A stretch of DNA of 64,000 bases from Struthidea cinerea (GCA_013397865.1 VZTI01001819.1:558001-622000), one strand, 5' to 3'. Shown: positions 24,211 through 39,105, numbered from the stretch's first letter. Made by a program: numbers and translations. Notes: a model not told the origin generated them from the letters alone.

Positions 24211-27200
24211 TAAAGAAACTACCTAAAAAATGTACTATCACTGAATACAAGATCTGAAGTGTGAATAGACAACCTACTAGCAGAGACAGTTACAGGCAAC
24301 GTAAAAATAATTTTTAGCATTTTATAATGCTAAAGCTTTTACAATGTGTTGCACAGGATAAATATAATGCCACAGTGACAAAATTTGCAACAGCCAGAAC
24401 TGTTGTGGCAAGTATTACCAAATGGTGAAGGACACTGGAGAGACTTGTCATGTCTGAATTACAGTAGAAAGTACAGCCAGGAAATGCCTTAAATTACTTA
24501 TCCAGTGTAAGGCTGGTCAAGAAGCTGGAAAACTTTTAAATGTATGTGTGCACCTGGAAAATGTCTCCAGACTCACTCTCCAAATGTGGTAAGTCCTTTC
24601 ACACTTCCACTGACTTCCACATGAACAGGAGGCTGCCAGCCCCTGAGGAACTGCATTGCCATTGCCATGACTGAGCTCACGCATACAAATTAACAACAAG
24701 CATTTGGACCTGCCTAAAGCAGTTTAATTGGATTTAATGGGACAACTCATATGCATCTAAGGATTTGGGTCTAATTCAGTAAATAAGGATTCCTAAGCGA
24801 AATTATCATGCTAGAAGTAGGAAACCTGTCAAAGAAGAGGTTTACCTGAATCAGTATGAGGCCTACAACAAAACAGCAGTTGACTATAAAGCACTAGGAC
24901 AACTGGTTCCTGTTCTGAAACAGGAATGTAAGGCTGCTCCTTGGATAAAGCAATGCCTGCTCCTTTGTTTTTTTTAACTGACAAAATAAAATATAGTAGT
25001 AAGGATTTAAAAATCACTTACATTGATTAAACAATTGTGGCAATTCTGAGCTATTATTATTCATTTAGTTCATAAATTTCAGTACAGTTCTGTTGAGTCG
25101 CGCAAATGGAAAACCTGGCCAACTGGGCAGATGTATGACTGGATTAGTATACTGAGACAAAACATCCTGTTATGTTTCTGCAACATACCTTAGCTTATCG
25201 ATTTGAATACATGGATTGTGCAATTCAGATAGGAGAAACAAAGACAGCAGTATCACTTGGGACAGCACACAGGCACACAGGGGCAGTAGGTAAATGGCCT
25301 GAAAGACTAATTACAAGAAAGACATGACCCAAACTATGACTACTGAATGGATGGATTCACTATCCATGTGATATCCAAATGAATGGAAAACACTAATATC
25401 ACCTACAGCAGCCTGAAAAAAACATCTTTAGTCATTTTATACCTATTCTACCTTTATTAGACATGCCTGTTTTTAAATGGGCAGCCTGGAACAACAACAA
25501 CATCAATACACAAATATATCCATCAATGAATTAGATCCCACTTGGATACATACAGTCATACATGGTGAACTTCATACACTATTTATGCACATATACCACT
25601 AACAGATTTGTTATACGGTATGATCACACAAAAGGGGAATCTTCATCATCACTGACCATGTACATGTGCAGATAGGAAATACTACTTCTTTCTCTTTGAT
25701 CAGCCTGTGAGATTTGTGCTCATTCCTTTAAAAGGAGTGACAGTCATCTCCTAGGAGGTGGCAGAAACTGCACATTTCTTTGGGAAATGCAGCAGCCTCA
25801 GTTACTGCATGCCAAAGACAGGGAAATGCACCCTCATCCTTAAGCTCAAAGAGAGCCTGAATGATTGCTAAGAGCAGCAAAGGGCTGTGAGCAGAACAAC
25901 AGGAGATACTGCCAAGGACCAATAAGCACATCAGCGAGGAGATGACTGAAAGCAAAGATCATCCTGCAAGGTCACAGGGAAAAGAAGGTCACTGATTTAT
26001 AAACCTTGTATTTCCATTCTGCTTCATCTGGCCACTTGGAGTTTTCTAGTGCTTTTATTAATTATTCCAGTTCATAGCCTAAGAGAATCTGGCTTTTTGA
26101 ACTTCAAAGCCATTTGGATCCTCTTTGGAAAGCTCTTTATAAGGAAGACGTTCAGGTCCCACTGCCTCAAAGCTCTGGCAGTTTTGGGCTCTCTCACAGC
26201 TCTCAATTCTCAATGAAAGCTTAATAGAAAGTACACTTTTTCACAAGGAAGATAATGTCTTTTACAAACTATAGAATAGAACTACTGGCAAGTACAACAT
26301 AAAGGGCACACTTGAGTATGTACTGTATCTCCTACAGATTTGATTTACCTAGCCATGTGATTCTCCATTCACGTAGCTACTCTCAAAAAGGAAAAAGGTG
26401 CAGTAGTATTGATGATACAAAAAGTCCAGGCAAAGAAAGCATAGCAAGTGTGTCAGCAGTAAACCAACTGTGAAGCACTGAAGCTGGAGTCCAAGCTGGG
26501 ATAACTAATAACATGTTACCTTTAAATATAGAAGCCTGTAACTGTGCCAGCAATCTGTGAAGTTGCACAGCTAGAACTGTACTTTACTGCCTTAGATGCA
26601 GCTTTTTGATATGATTTTTCATTTGTAGTATTTGGCCTTTACCCTCACACTTTTCATTTGGAGGGAAGTCAAGCTGAAACCATTTGAAGCGTACCCAGTA
26701 AAGGCTGCCATGGCTAGCATTAATCTCCAAACATATACTTTTTTAAAAAACTCAAATTTCTAAAGAATATTACTATGATCAAAGAGTTCAGGTTCCTCAT
26801 CAGCTTTAGATGGTATGGATTATCACCATAAATCTTAAGTGAATTGTATTACGGTGATGCTTATTTGACCACTCTTCTTACTATCTGCCTGTGTCAAATG
26901 TCCTGCAAATACAAAGCACTATCTAAGGATGCTGCACATGTGCAATTCTATGCTCTTGGAAGCTGTCAATTTAACACTAACATACTGGCAAGGATAACAG
27001 AAAATAGAGAAGAAATATATCCTTTCAGAGACAAATTCTCTCGATCTTAGTGAAGAAAATTTCCTGTCAGATTAATGCTGTAGAAAACAGAAGATTTGGT
27101 CCACTGTTTTAAAGGTTGTTTATTTGAAAAAAGGGAAATAAAGCAATTTCCTAGTACTGGGGTTTGAGATCTTCAAAGCAGATATAGCTATACTTATTCT

Positions 27201-27838
27201 ATAAAGGAATATATGCAGACAAGTCCCCCTGCCCAAACTTAAAAAAAGCAAATTATTTGACTAAAGAAAGATTATCTATGAAAACTAAACAGGATATTTG
27301 TATAAGTGAATATTAAAAACATTCAAACTGTATAATACTATGAATTGGTAACTGACATATTAGTAGAACAAATAAATTAGGCTACATCAATGGTTTTCTG
27401 ACTTTACTAACAAGTTCTGATTTAAGTTCAAAACTTTGAATAGTCTTTTCCAAAAATATTCATGGTTTATTCTTCTATGGTAGCTGTGCAATTTGGGAAT
27501 TAAATTGATGAAAATTAACTTATACAGATTTCTGGGATTTTCTCCAGAAACTGAACAGGTATTTAAAATTTTTATACTGGGGATGACCATGAATTTACTC
27601 TGCAGCTAATTGTACAGAGTCGTTTAGAGTAAGGAACACAGCGGCATTCAATTTTGTTCACCTACAAAAAGACAGATTCTTCACAGCTCTTGGTGCTACT
27701 GGTCAACAACAGGAGCAGTGGTGGCAGCTATGACATCCTCAACCATAAGTCAAAACTCAGCTCATTTCCATGAACGGCCAGTATTCTATACTGTCACAGG
27801 ATCATAAAGAGGCAGAAAGCTCCTGTGACTAATTTTTC

Positions 27839-27855
27839 TTTTTTTTTTTTTTTTT
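27839..27855. repeat. Poly-T run of about 17
   Basis: An almost pure T run following CTT. No upstream gene-like sequence supports a processed pseudogene tail on the minus strand. Confidence 0.9.
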
Positions 27856-30800
27856 ACTTCTCTACTTTTTTTCCTTAAAGACTAAATATTGCTTCAACAG
27901 ATGACAGAAAATATGGCAGAGTTTTCATTTACTGTTTGTGGTTCTGCTGGCTGTGAATGTGATCTGAATTGGTAGATTTGCAAAATGGATGGCAAGCTGT
28001 TTTCCTGAGTTGACAGTGGTTGTACAAAGCAATTTGTCTGTTAAAGCATAAAGCTAAATTAATCAAAGATTTGTGGACATTTCTTCCCATTTTTATGTAA
28101 TAATCTGTTATAGATTTCCTCATGCCAATCTACCCACACAACATCAACAACAATAAAGGTTTTGCCCCTACACATCTTCCAATTTGCAAATCTTGAAAAA
28201 TATCACATTTTATTAGGCAGAGAAACCATAAGGCGAAATGCCCTCTTTTCGCTGAATTTATAAGCTTTCAATACAATAGACAGCATAAAGCTTTAAGATT
28301 TTGATTCTATCTCCAAAATGTTATAAATAGAGAACATATTCTGCTTGTTCATTACAAATTCTCTAAGCATTGGGACCAATGATGTGCATCACGTATAAAG
28401 AATGATGGAAGTATGGTTCTTCAGAAGATACGGATGCACTTGTTTAACAAACTTCTGAATGGAAAAGTTTAGGTATTTCTCTATAATTCAAGAGTGTCTC
28501 ATTGAGAAATGCAAAGCCCTGAAGCAGATGTATAGATATTGATCGCTACCACAAGAAAACTATATTGTAATACCATACAGTTTTTAAAAAGCCCCTTTAG
28601 CAGGTTAATATGTCAAAGTAATGTATAACATAATTTAAAACAATTACAAATCCTTGAAGCATACCAAGCAAGAAAAAAATTAAGTGTACTAAAGGAAGAT
28701 TAGTTTTTGACGGGTATTGAATTCTTCAACTCTTCAGTGAAAATCTTTGATGCAGAATTGCAGGTTCAAAAATAATACAGTCCTTGACATCAGCAAGTGT
28801 CTTGAGAAATTACAGGTGGTACTTACTTTCTATTTTGCATATACCAAGCACCTACAACTGTATTATCTGGGTTCTTTTCAGTCCCATTTACAGTTAGAAG
28901 AAAATTATAGAGACTAAGTACAGTATCACACAGAGCATGGCACTTAGTAGCAAACTCAGGACCTTGTATTCAAAAGCACCAGCACTTTGATAATCAGGTT
29001 CCTGATTCTCACAAGGGCCCTTGTGTTCAGCTCAAATCAGCTCCATTTACTGGTCTGAATTCTGCAAACAACAGATGGCAAACCCATGTTTTGGCACAGA
29101 GCTGTACATGCTGGCTGAAGTCTTCTGGAGAATCATGTTCAGAGTGCAAATACAAAGGTATCCAAAAATGTGTTATGGGTGGTTATGTCTTCTAGATAGA
29201 ATAGACAGTGCTGTGTGGTAAGTGCTACTGCGTATGTTATGTGCCTGAAGTGTGTGGCTTTTTCTCATAAGGATAACTTAAAAGATTAATAGACACAGTG
29301 TGAACAATAGAAATCACAAGAAAACTTTGAAGGCAAAATAAACAGTTTCATATTGATGTGCCTTTGCTTCAAATCTTCTAAACTGCATATGCAATATTTT
29401 TGAAGCTGCATCCTCAGTAGGCTGTAGTTTACACTGCAACTTAAAATGCTATGCAAATCCATATAACATATATACTAAAGTCTTGCTAGCAAAAAATATT
29501 CTGTGTATCTAATACTGTTAATTGTGCTTACCATACTATTTTCTGCCATTATGTTTTCAAATATTAAATAAATTATGCAAAAAATATATCACTAATGGTA
29601 TCTGGTTTTAGAAATGTTCTCTGGCACTGAAGGTGATAGCAAGTAAATTCAATTCCATTAAAATGAATGGAAAGGTGTGAATACTGATCTAACAGCATTT
29701 GAACCTTTTTTTCCCCCTTTTTTCTTACTTCTAAAATTATCAATGTAATCTGAAAAGCTTCTCTAGTTTCTAATGCAATGATACGTTCTTCATCACTACT
29801 GTAGCAAAGAAAAAAATTCCAGAGGTGGAATTTCCTTTCCTGCTTGTTATGACGACATCCATACAATGGCATTTCCAGTCACCAAAAAAATTACATTAAA
29901 TCTATGTGTAGACTCTTCAGTCTCCACACAGACAAAACTCAAAATAATTCATTATGTCTTCAATGTATTAGTTTTCCCTTTAGTTTGCTTTTTTTCCTCC
30001 CTAAAGTCAACACTATTCAATGAAACTTTTGAGCTTTTCTTACTATTTATGTTAATTATACAGACTTTTATAATGTTCTTGAAGAACTTGGTGGAAGTCA
30101 CAGCTAGAACAAGACAAAAAAGAAGTAGTTTTCATCCCTGGAAACAGACGTAGAAAGAGACAAAAGAGCCAGGAAAGAAGAGCCCATATAACCAAATTTT
30201 ATAGATGAACAATGCAAGCTGAGTTAAGAGCTTGTTTTATTGTATACTTGCTATAAAAAACAAGGGAGCAAAGGGAGAATTCTGACTGAACAAGAAGTGT
30301 GCAGACTGCTTTTCAAGCTGTTTATTTATGTCACTCATGGATAAACTCAAAACAACCTAAATCACTGTAAAGATTAGGATTTTAACTGATAGGCTTCCCT
30401 ATGTTAAAAGCTACAGAGCTGGTTATGTAGTGAAGAATTTCAGCCAATCTAGGTCTAAAGAATAGTTATTGGAAGAGTTAAATGGACTCTTCCAGTTCAT
30501 CAACAGCTACAGGTATTTTTGGTGACCCAAAGAGTAATAAATGGAAATATCCAAACAAATGTTTTGACTGTCTTGTACCCTTTTGTTTTACAATATCCTT
30601 GATGGATTTGATGAACTCACGCTTTCCCCAAAAACCAAATAATGAAATTCTAGTAAAAATAATAAATTCTAATAACACAATGAATTTTTTTTTCTCTTTA
30701 CTGACTAAACAAAACAATATTTTGAAACTAATTATCTAAATAAATTCTGGCAAGAAAGCACAGACTTCTGTAAGAACCAAACAAATTTTTCTGAATTAAA

Positions 30801-32298
30801 ATATGGAAGAAGGCTATATCACCACTCCAATTTTTAGATAATTTAAAACTCATGTTTTATTAGGCTCCATAAATAAATGTTTTTCATGGCTTTAATGCAT
30901 TATAATTATTGTTCCTATCCAGCAAGGTGCTGGAGGCTCATTCTGTTTCCAAAACTAATGCAACTGGCAGGCAAAATCACTCTGTCTGCATAAATGTGTA
31001 TGTAATGATCATAGCAATGCAGAAAGGAGCTGTATAATGGTATTAGGGAAAGAACATTTTAAAATATGTGCCTAAAGTTTCCTTAAAAAATTATTGTGAA
31101 TTCAGAATCTGAATGTGTGGTATGCACATAGACCAAAACTAGAATCTCCATTTTTGAAAATTTTCAGGTACTGGAAAATCCATACCCAGAACAAAGCAAA
31201 TCTGTGCCGTAGGAATTTCCCTAGTAGCTGGTCAAACACATCAGTATTTGGAGTCCTTTGTCTAGTTAGAACAATGAAAGTTCCAGCTACGTGACACCTT
31301 AACTTTAGTAAAACAAAACACTACAAACCAGCAAGGAATAGGCTTTCACAAGAGAAAGATCGGCTTAGGCTTCCTCCTGTTTCAAAGAGCTATAATTTGA
31401 CAACTGAATTCTAATGATACCCTGGAAAAAAATCCATGGAGGAGAAGAAAATCAACATGAATGCAGGGATTTGCCTTCCATTGTTTCAGCGCAGGACAAA
31501 GGAAGGGTAGTCGGGAAAGTGGTCTGTGTGCTGTACATAACCTGAATAGAAGACTTGAGCAAAGAGCCCTGTCAGTCTGGCTTCCTTCAGGGGCACGACA
31601 TTCATTTACACAGAAGATAACTCCTGAGACTGCATAATGTGCTAACATGAATAAATTTTTTCCCTGCCAGTGGAAGATTTGACTGTAGTATTATTATCAA
31701 CTAATCTTCTTCATTCATTTTACAGATTGCAAAGACAAGCACAAAGTGGATTTTTACAGTAAATAAAATATTTCACTGAAAAGTATTTTGACAATGCATT
31801 AACATATACATTTCTTTATGTAAGCCAAACTTGTAAGAAACTTAATGAATTGCTTTTATGTCATCCCTAACATAACTGTTGAGGTGCCTACACAGCATGG
31901 ATCTTTAATAGAAAAAAAATACCATCCCTAAAGACTGTACAAGTCTATGAAGCTGTTTCTCAATATATTCTAGAAAAAAAAGGATCCAGTTTTCCACTAT
32001 CTGGGGGATACATGATATGGGTCTGAAAGCATATAACTGACTGAAACAGAATTCATGATTGTATATGCTCAAATTAGTTAAATGTTGTGTAAGACTGTAT
32101 GAAGTATACTTTTAAGCATAAGATGAAGAGTTGTTTTATCTTTCCTTTCCTCTATTTTTGCAGTATCTATCAAACACAGTAAGAGGTCAACTCAATGCAA
32201 GAAAAATAATCTCTGAGAAAAATTCCTCACCTGGCATGCCACTTCTTCGCAACTGAAAGATTTCTACTGGAATTATTTATCTCCTGAAATAATCAATA

Positions 32299-32592
32299 CA
32301 TAGAATCACAGAATCATTTAGGTTGGAATAGACCTTTAAGATCATTAAGTCCAGCCATAAACCTGACACTGCCAGTCCACCACTAAACCATGGAGCCTAA
32401 GTCACTAGCTGTGATCCCCAAGTGCCACTTCTAGACATCTTTTAAATACCTCCAGGGATGTTGACTCAACCACTTTCCTGGGCAGCCTGTTCCAATACTG
32501 GACAACCCTTTCCATGCAGAAATTGTTCCGAAAATCTAAACCTCCTATGGTTCAACTGAGGCCATATCGTCTTGTTCTATTGTTTTTTATTT
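32299..32592 (-). mobile_element. CR1 LINE 3' end, third copy
   Basis: Minus-strand CR1 fragment of about 290 bp. It starts with the tail CATAGAATCACAGAATCATT (two octamer units), then 'GGTTGGAATAGACCTTTAAG', 'CCACCACTAAACCATGGAGC', 'TACCTCCAGGGATGTTGACT' and 'CAACTGAGGCCATATCGTCT', fading out in TTTATTTATAA near 32592. Only the 3' UTR and the last ORF2 codons are present. Unlike the copies at 1301 and 18659, it keeps the complete 'CCACCACTAAACCATG' stretch and has no extra 3' extension. Confidence 0.93.
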
Positions 32593-33729
32593 ATAAATAC
32601 TGATACCTTCTTTAACAAAGAAAAAGGTTAACAGTCACATTGCGTTATTTTATGGAGCCTTTCACCCGGAATCAGTGTCTATGTTTTAATGTCAGAATAA
32701 GTTTACAATTCTAAACTAACAAGTAAAGAGGATATGTGGCTAATTTAGGTTTAACTGTGCTTCCTACATAATCTAAGTATACCTTGTTTCTGTGCACAAG
32801 ACGAACTGTACTTCATCAGATCAGAATTCCCACTGATTTAAGTAGGAAGGGAAAAAACATCTATAATTTACTAAAGCTGCACCACTCTGTTTACCAATAA
32901 TGATTTTGTTTTCAGTTTAGGAGACAGAATGCCTATTTGTCTACTGAGAAAATTCTACAAGCAACAATATCCACTTTTCACCAAAATATTAATTATGTTT
33001 CTAGTGTCTAACTGCAGTCCCACAACATAATCAATGGATTATTTCCCAATGCTTCATAGTATGCTTCAAGCATGTAATAGCATGTCAAGATCTACAGCCC
33101 TCTAAAGACTTGCTTATTTTTCTTTGAGATTAAACTCACCCATATCATGATCAATCCAGCTGCCATTGGGAATCAGAACATTTATCCCATATTTAAAAAA
33201 AACTCCAAATTCTATCTCTACAAACATGCCTTTTTCTCAGATTGTTCGGGAGAAGTCTTCAGTTTAATACTGTGTCTACTAAAAAAATAGGTCTTTTTTT
33301 TCATGGCCTATTTCTTCCCTCCTAGATGAACACAAATGCAAAAGTCTGGTTCCATTTCCAAGCTGCATGAGATATGACTACCATTAACTGCTTTTCACTC
33401 TGCCATACAGTATCTGTATTGGTGTAAACTGCCTTCCTAGAGGTGTATGAAAGAGTATCTCTATCATTACTGTGGCTTTAAGCTTCTTTACACTTTACAT
33501 TTTGTATTATTTTTTCTTATGCTCTACAATTTGCTATTGTATATTTGTTAGTCTGGTAACAGCCTTGATGATACACAATTAATAGAGAGTTAGTATATAT
33601 AACTTCATTTCTATATATTGCTTTCCATTCCAAAATGTGTCCTTAAGTTGAAAATCTACTGAAAAATGCAATTCAATTATTAAAATGCAATTATTCCTAT
33701 GGCATGAAATCATGACTATAACTAACATG

Positions 33730-33742
33730 CCCCCCCCCCCCC
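33730..33742. repeat. Homopolymer C13
   Basis: Thirteen consecutive C on the plus strand, followed by ATTTGGGG. It is the longest C/G homopolymer noticed in the window, and its length may be unreliable because of sequencing error. Confidence 0.85.
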
Positions 33743-36123
33743 ATTTGGGGAAAAAAATTAAAATTAAGTTCTGCAAGCCTCTGAGACCTTGTTTTTGAAG
33801 GTGTGATATTTACAGCATCATAAAGTTAAGTTTCTTTAGCATTCTTGTTATTTTTTGAAGTTTTCTATTTCCATTCTGTGCTTCTGTTGTTTAAGTACAT
33901 AAGTGTGCTTTGCTTCCTAATGCTTTCCAATTAGCAAAGCATTTACTGAGCTTTCACAGTCAATACTCTATGATGGCAGAACCAGCTTCTGAAGATTTAA
34001 AAAGCTGAGACTACCACTATTCAAATAACTCATGAGAAAGGGTAAAATATATAATCACCAGCTAGCTTAACATTTTTAATACATATTGAAAACAATTTTG
34101 TTGCAACTGGGAAGAGACCACTGAGTTACGCTTAATTCCATTAAAGCCAGCCACTATGACCGTCTAATAGGAATGTCTTGCATAACTAAGTTGATAGAAC
34201 TCTTTGAAGATAATGCTGCTGTGATAGATAAGAGAGTGACGTGGACAGTATGCATTTTTCAAGAAGCATTTGATAAGGCCACACATCAAAGTTAATTGGT
34301 TATTGTAAGGAAACCTTACACAGATTAGAACATATTTTAGAGAACTGAAAAGTGCAGAGTTCCATGAAGACACAAAATTTTTTGTCTTGATAACTGTAAA
34401 CTATAAGACAAACATAAGTCTGTTAGTAGCATGGACACCATACCGGAGATATGAGAACACAAAGCATCAACCCATGCAATTTAGTACAGTGAAATTCTGC
34501 TACCTCGAAAAATAAGGGTGTATATATTTCTATCCTAAAATTTTAGTCAAGAAATGCATCCTTTTCTGGACCGTTACTGTGAATAGAAAGGAATCAATCT
34601 TTTCAACTTTATGCCAGTGCTTCTACAAAAAATAGTGTACATGGAGGTATTAACTATGAAGTTGTGTCTCCATTTTTTTAAATTGGAAATAAGAGATCAC
34701 TTGTCTGCTTGATATTTTTTATTTGCTTTTTTGTTTGCTTTCCCCCTTTTGGAGAAGCTGAGTTAAGATAATTAGGCAGCCCTACCTACAACTGAGATTT
34801 ATTTGATTTTAGAATAATCTGTAAAGAAAATCAGAGAAGTTTTTAAATGCCTTTGAGTAAATCGTATAAAGCATTATGAAAACGTACCAGGGTGACAATT
34901 CCTGCAGTGTAGTGAGAGAGATTAGATGCTTTGCATGGTCTCTGAGCGATGAATTATGATATCCAGAGTGGGTCTATCTCCTTTGAAATCAAGTACTCCT
35001 AATATCTGAAGATCTAGCACCAGCTGGCTCATACCTTCATATTCTCAGCATACACTCCCTCTAAAGCTGATGAGTCTTATCATTCTTTCAGAGCAAATAT
35101 ATGCAAACATGCTGGGTCAGTTCAGTATTCAGAAAGTGTCATCAACATTTGGTAATTATTACAGTGCTGTTTAGGAATGGTAACTAATAAAAATGTCATT
35201 TATTCATAAACATTAGAAAACCTAAACATAGCCTTTCTGCTTTTGATGAATATTGAAAAGTTAGTAGATATTCTTCAGTTAAACTCACATGACAAGTTTT
35301 TATATCTAACCTCTGAAATTGTTTCATAATAAGCTCTCAATAATGACAGACTCCACTGATTTACTGTCTAGAATATCCATTGACTGACTGAACCCACGAT
35401 GATGAAGCAATTGTATTCCCAGCAGCATCTATGCTTATACAGCATATGCATACATCTTTGGTTTGGTTTTATTTAAAACCTTATTCTGAATTCTTTCGCC
35501 TACTTTTCCTGTGTCTATATTTTTACTAGAAATCTGGAAGCATTAAATCTATGTGCTTAGTTTATCTACTGATCCCATTAATCAGCCTTTGACTACATGC
35601 TAGCAATTTCTTTCGGATACACTTGATTTATGTCTGTCATAGACATCACCTTCATTTGGAGCTGTTTTAAAGAATATTTTACAATGATGTTATTTTAAAG
35701 CTATGCCCTGGTTACACTAATTGCTGTAGTCAAATGCTGATAAAGTTTGAATGACACTCGACAAATCTCCAGATTAAAAGTCATTTACTAACCATTATGT
35801 TCCAGGGGTCTTCTACTTCCATTTTTGCACCAATATAGTAGAAAAATTCTAAAGAGTAGACGAGCAAGGACATATTTAAACAGCTGGGAGAACATGAAAA
35901 GAATGAACTCTTCATCTTATGCTTATAAGTATACTTCATACAGTCTTGATAGCTTTGACAGCTTTTACTGTTCTTTCAAGTTTCTACCATATGACAGTTT
36001 TTGAAGCATTTGAAGCATCTGCTTTTCAGCAAAATATGCTAAAAAGCATTGGAAAACCTCCTCCATGTTCAAGCTTCCCACTCTTACAGATAAATCCTCT
36101 TTTTTCATGGCTAGAATGAGCTC

Positions 36124-36162
36124 TTTTTTTTTTTTTGTTGATGTTGTTGTTGTTGTTTGTTT
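36124..36162. repeat. Poly-T and (TTG)n microsatellite
   Basis: T13 followed by GTTGATG and about five TTG units. Confidence 0.9.
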
Positions 36163-38030
36163 CCATGGACATTTTTATCTTAAAAAGTCCATTTATAAAG
36201 GAACCAATGGAAAATGTTCACCTGAAGAAAATTAGCTTTGCAGTTTAGGAAAAAAATGAAAGCTACTGAGGGTGGGGAGAAGCAAAATTTTTTCTATTCC
36301 AGACTTCAAACATATTGTATAACAAGGAAAAAAACCCTGTCTGGTTGTGGCAAACATAACCAAAAGGTCATATAAAGATACTCCTCAGAAAAACCACAAG
36401 ACAATATGGTCTTGTTTTTTAGTCTATCTTCTCAACTACTCACCTCACTTTTACTTTGGTAAAGTTCAGAAGTTTCAGTAAGATGCAAGTTACCCCAATA
36501 TGAACAAGAGAAATTATAGTCTAGGGAAATGAACCTTGTTGTGATATGGCAGTCCTTGCCATCCTGCCCTTGCATCTTCACCATGAAGTTTAGCATTTAT
36601 TTAGACCCAAGAACAACAATTAAACTCCAGGCCCTTAGCACTTAATTGCAGTCCCAGCTGGAGTCAGTGCTTCCACATTGGCATGCAACAGCTTATAGGA
36701 CATAGCCATCATAAACTTTTGCCCAGTGATTCCATGTGACAGACTCAAAACAAATGTGTTATCATACAAGAACATTATATTCAAAGTTATATTTTACTAG
36801 ATGTATTCACATCATAGATAATTTGATCTAATTCAAACATTTTAGATGCTTGGCTTTGTAAAACAGCTCAAAATTTATTTTGCTGCCATTCCTGATTTCA
36901 ACCAGGAAACAAGCTTTTCAGAATGTTTGTGAATGAGTCAGAATACATCTGACAGTAATACATGTACACCTCCAAAGATAAACACACAAAAATATCAAAA
37001 ACTTCCTTGTGATCTCATTTATATTATCCAAGTAATTAATCAGTCAGACAAGACATACATGAAAAGAACTTCGATTATAATCCCTGGCAGTAGCACAGTG
37101 ACAGAAAAATTAAATTCAGGAAAACAGGAAGAACACAACTGTGAAGCATAACTTGTGCAGTGAAGTGAAAGAGATAAATTCAACGTAAAAATATACTCAT
37201 GTCACTAAAAATCAAGCTAAAACAACACTTGTAGTGGAAGAGAGTGCCTCAACTTTAAATCTTAAAACCATTCTAGTTTCCAGAGATTTCTGTCTAATAA
37301 TAGCCTTACATATCTTTGCCACTCTAAATTGCTGTCAGACAACACTACTCATTTTCCTTATACCTGAGATCAGGAGGGGATTAACATTCAATTGATTATT
37401 TCTTCTTTTTTTTAATTAACTCACACCTTACTTCTCCATTCAGAAAGTTTTGTAGAGTGCCATGAGTACTTAATGCAGTTATCAAGAATATTCATCTCTT
37501 AGAGAATTTCATTTCTTTACACCTAACTTTGAATATTTCCATAAAATGGAAGCTGAAAATATTCCCTCTTGCTACAGCCACTGGAGAGAGACAGAAGTAA
37601 ATCTCTCTCAGAGACAGTAAAAGTAGCTATTACCTCTGCCACCTTAAGCAAAACTCTGAAACTTACCTGCAATAAATATTGGCCAATCTCTATCTTCACC
37701 CCATTGTGTAAATAGGATTATCTTAAATTCTTATTCAAATAATAATAAAAAAATATTTATCTGTTGAATAAAGTAGTTTACAGACAGCAATCAAACCCAC
37801 TCGTGCAGTTTCCTACTCACAGATCCCTGGATTATGATATAATGGCTGAAAGTCATCCACATGTGTGAAGTAATATGCAGCACTACTCTGATGAAAACAT
37901 TGGTAACCGCTAAAACGCTCACAGAAATAAAAGAAATCATGCTGGATATTTACCCTTTGAACTATATATAGCCCTGTAGAATGACGTACGCCTGTGAATT
38001 ACAGTAACAAAACCTGTTGGCTGTTTTTCG

Positions 38031-38066
38031 TAGATGGTGGAGAAAAAATAGATGGTGGAGAAAGAG
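38031..38066. repeat. 18-bp tandem duplication
   Basis: TAGATGGTGGAGAAAAAA at 38031-38048 is followed directly by TAGATGGTGGAGAAAGAG at 38049-38066, with 16 of 18 bases identical. Confidence 0.9.
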
Positions 38067-38846
38067 GTTATTGTCATGATAATAGCTGTGATTCTGAATA
38101 GATTTCCACAGCAAAACATATTACAAGTGGGCACCAGAGGACAGTCAAAGTTTTCACTCATTTATAGATATTAAAATTGTGTAAATTATGTACTGTGGCT
38201 GCCTTAATGCTTTTCTCTAGTTATCATCCTGGATCATGATGGGGATAACTTCCTGGGTCATGAGTCACACCCCAAGGCTTTTGCCCTAGATATTCATAAA
38301 TATACATACTTCCACATGTACTTCCAAGAGAGAATGAGCACTCCACCCCCTTGCAGCCAGATGTATTACTGACTAAAGAATGGTGATATCGTCAATTTCT
38401 GACAAAGCTGCTGCCACTGTCTCACTTCTAAATTATTCTGAAACAAAGGAGAAACACTGCCGAAATACAAAATTACACAGTGCTTAATTTCAGTCTTGTT
38501 AGTTCGTTGTTTTAGAATGGCACAGAATTCAGCTGAGTATGCTGGACCCATTGAACCTGTTCAGAGAGCACTTTGAAAGGGAAGAATTTGACCTCTCTTT
38601 TCAAAGGCACAGAGAGGAAAGCAATATATCAAGTTCAGATTTTTCCTCCTACGTGCTCTCTACTAATTCCAGTCTGGTGTGGGTTTTTTTTTTAAGAGAC
38701 TGTTGATCCAGATTTAAAGAACAGAGTAACCACAAAAATGATAATTTTCTCAGCTGTTCCTCTCTTTGTTTTGTAAATAATACAGTGTTCTGCAGTTTAC
38801 AAATTAATTACTGTCCTTCTGTTATACTCTCCTCGGAATATCAACT

Positions 38847-39105
38847 GACAGGATAAGAGGCAATGGGCACAAATTGAAATAGAGGAAATTCCACTTAAAA
38901 TTTAGAAAAAAACTTTTTTCACTGTGAAACTGATAAAACATAGGATTAATTTCCCAGAGAGTTTGTCCAGTCCCCATTCTTGGTGACATACAATACCCAA
39001 CTGACGTGGACAGTGTCATGGGCAACCAGCTTTTAGCTGGTGGGCTCTGACTGGAGAATCTCCAGGGATGTCTTCCAAACTCAGCTATTTCTGTTACTCT
39101 ATGAA
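38847..39105 (+). mobile_element. Old CR1 LINE 3' end, plus strand
   Basis: A diverged CR1 3' end in plus orientation. It opens with GACAGGATAAGAGGCAATGG and GCACAAATTGAAA (family wording ACAGGACAAGAGGCAATGGG...AAACTGAAA), continues through 'CCACTTAAAATTTAGAAAAA' and 'TTCACTGTGAAACTGATAAA', and 'CCCAGAGAGTTTGTCCAGTC', and ends GTTACTCTATGAAAT, a decayed ATTCTATGA tail. The coding part is the extreme C-terminus of ORF2 and is full of stops. It is more diverged than the minus-strand copies at 1301, 18659 and 32299, so it is probably older and from another subfamily. Confidence 0.85.

Larger units (their letters stand above)
19590..32298. other. About 12.7 kb of unique AT-rich non-coding DNA
   Basis: No exon, RNA gene or clear transposon was recognised. 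Small structures inside (hairpin 21022-21049, AAAC repeat 21453-21521, palindrome 22491-22506, 18-bp duplication 23782-23817, TAA repeat 24184-24210, poly-T 27839-27855) are listed separately. The longest open frame is 99 codons and matches nothing I recognise. Confidence 0.5.
32593..38846. other. Unique AT-rich non-coding DNA
   Basis: No gene recognised. It contains a C13 run, a poly-T/(TTG)n tract and an 18-bp duplication, listed separately. 'GAATTCCCACTGATTTAAGTAGG' near 32825 resembles the old sauropsid repeat word CCCATTGACTTCAATGGG but is too short to call. Confidence 0.5.

Noticed and set aside
32815..32855. Word resembling the old sauropsid CCCATTGACTTCAATGGG repeat
   Set aside because: Only about 20 bases match loosely; not enough to call.
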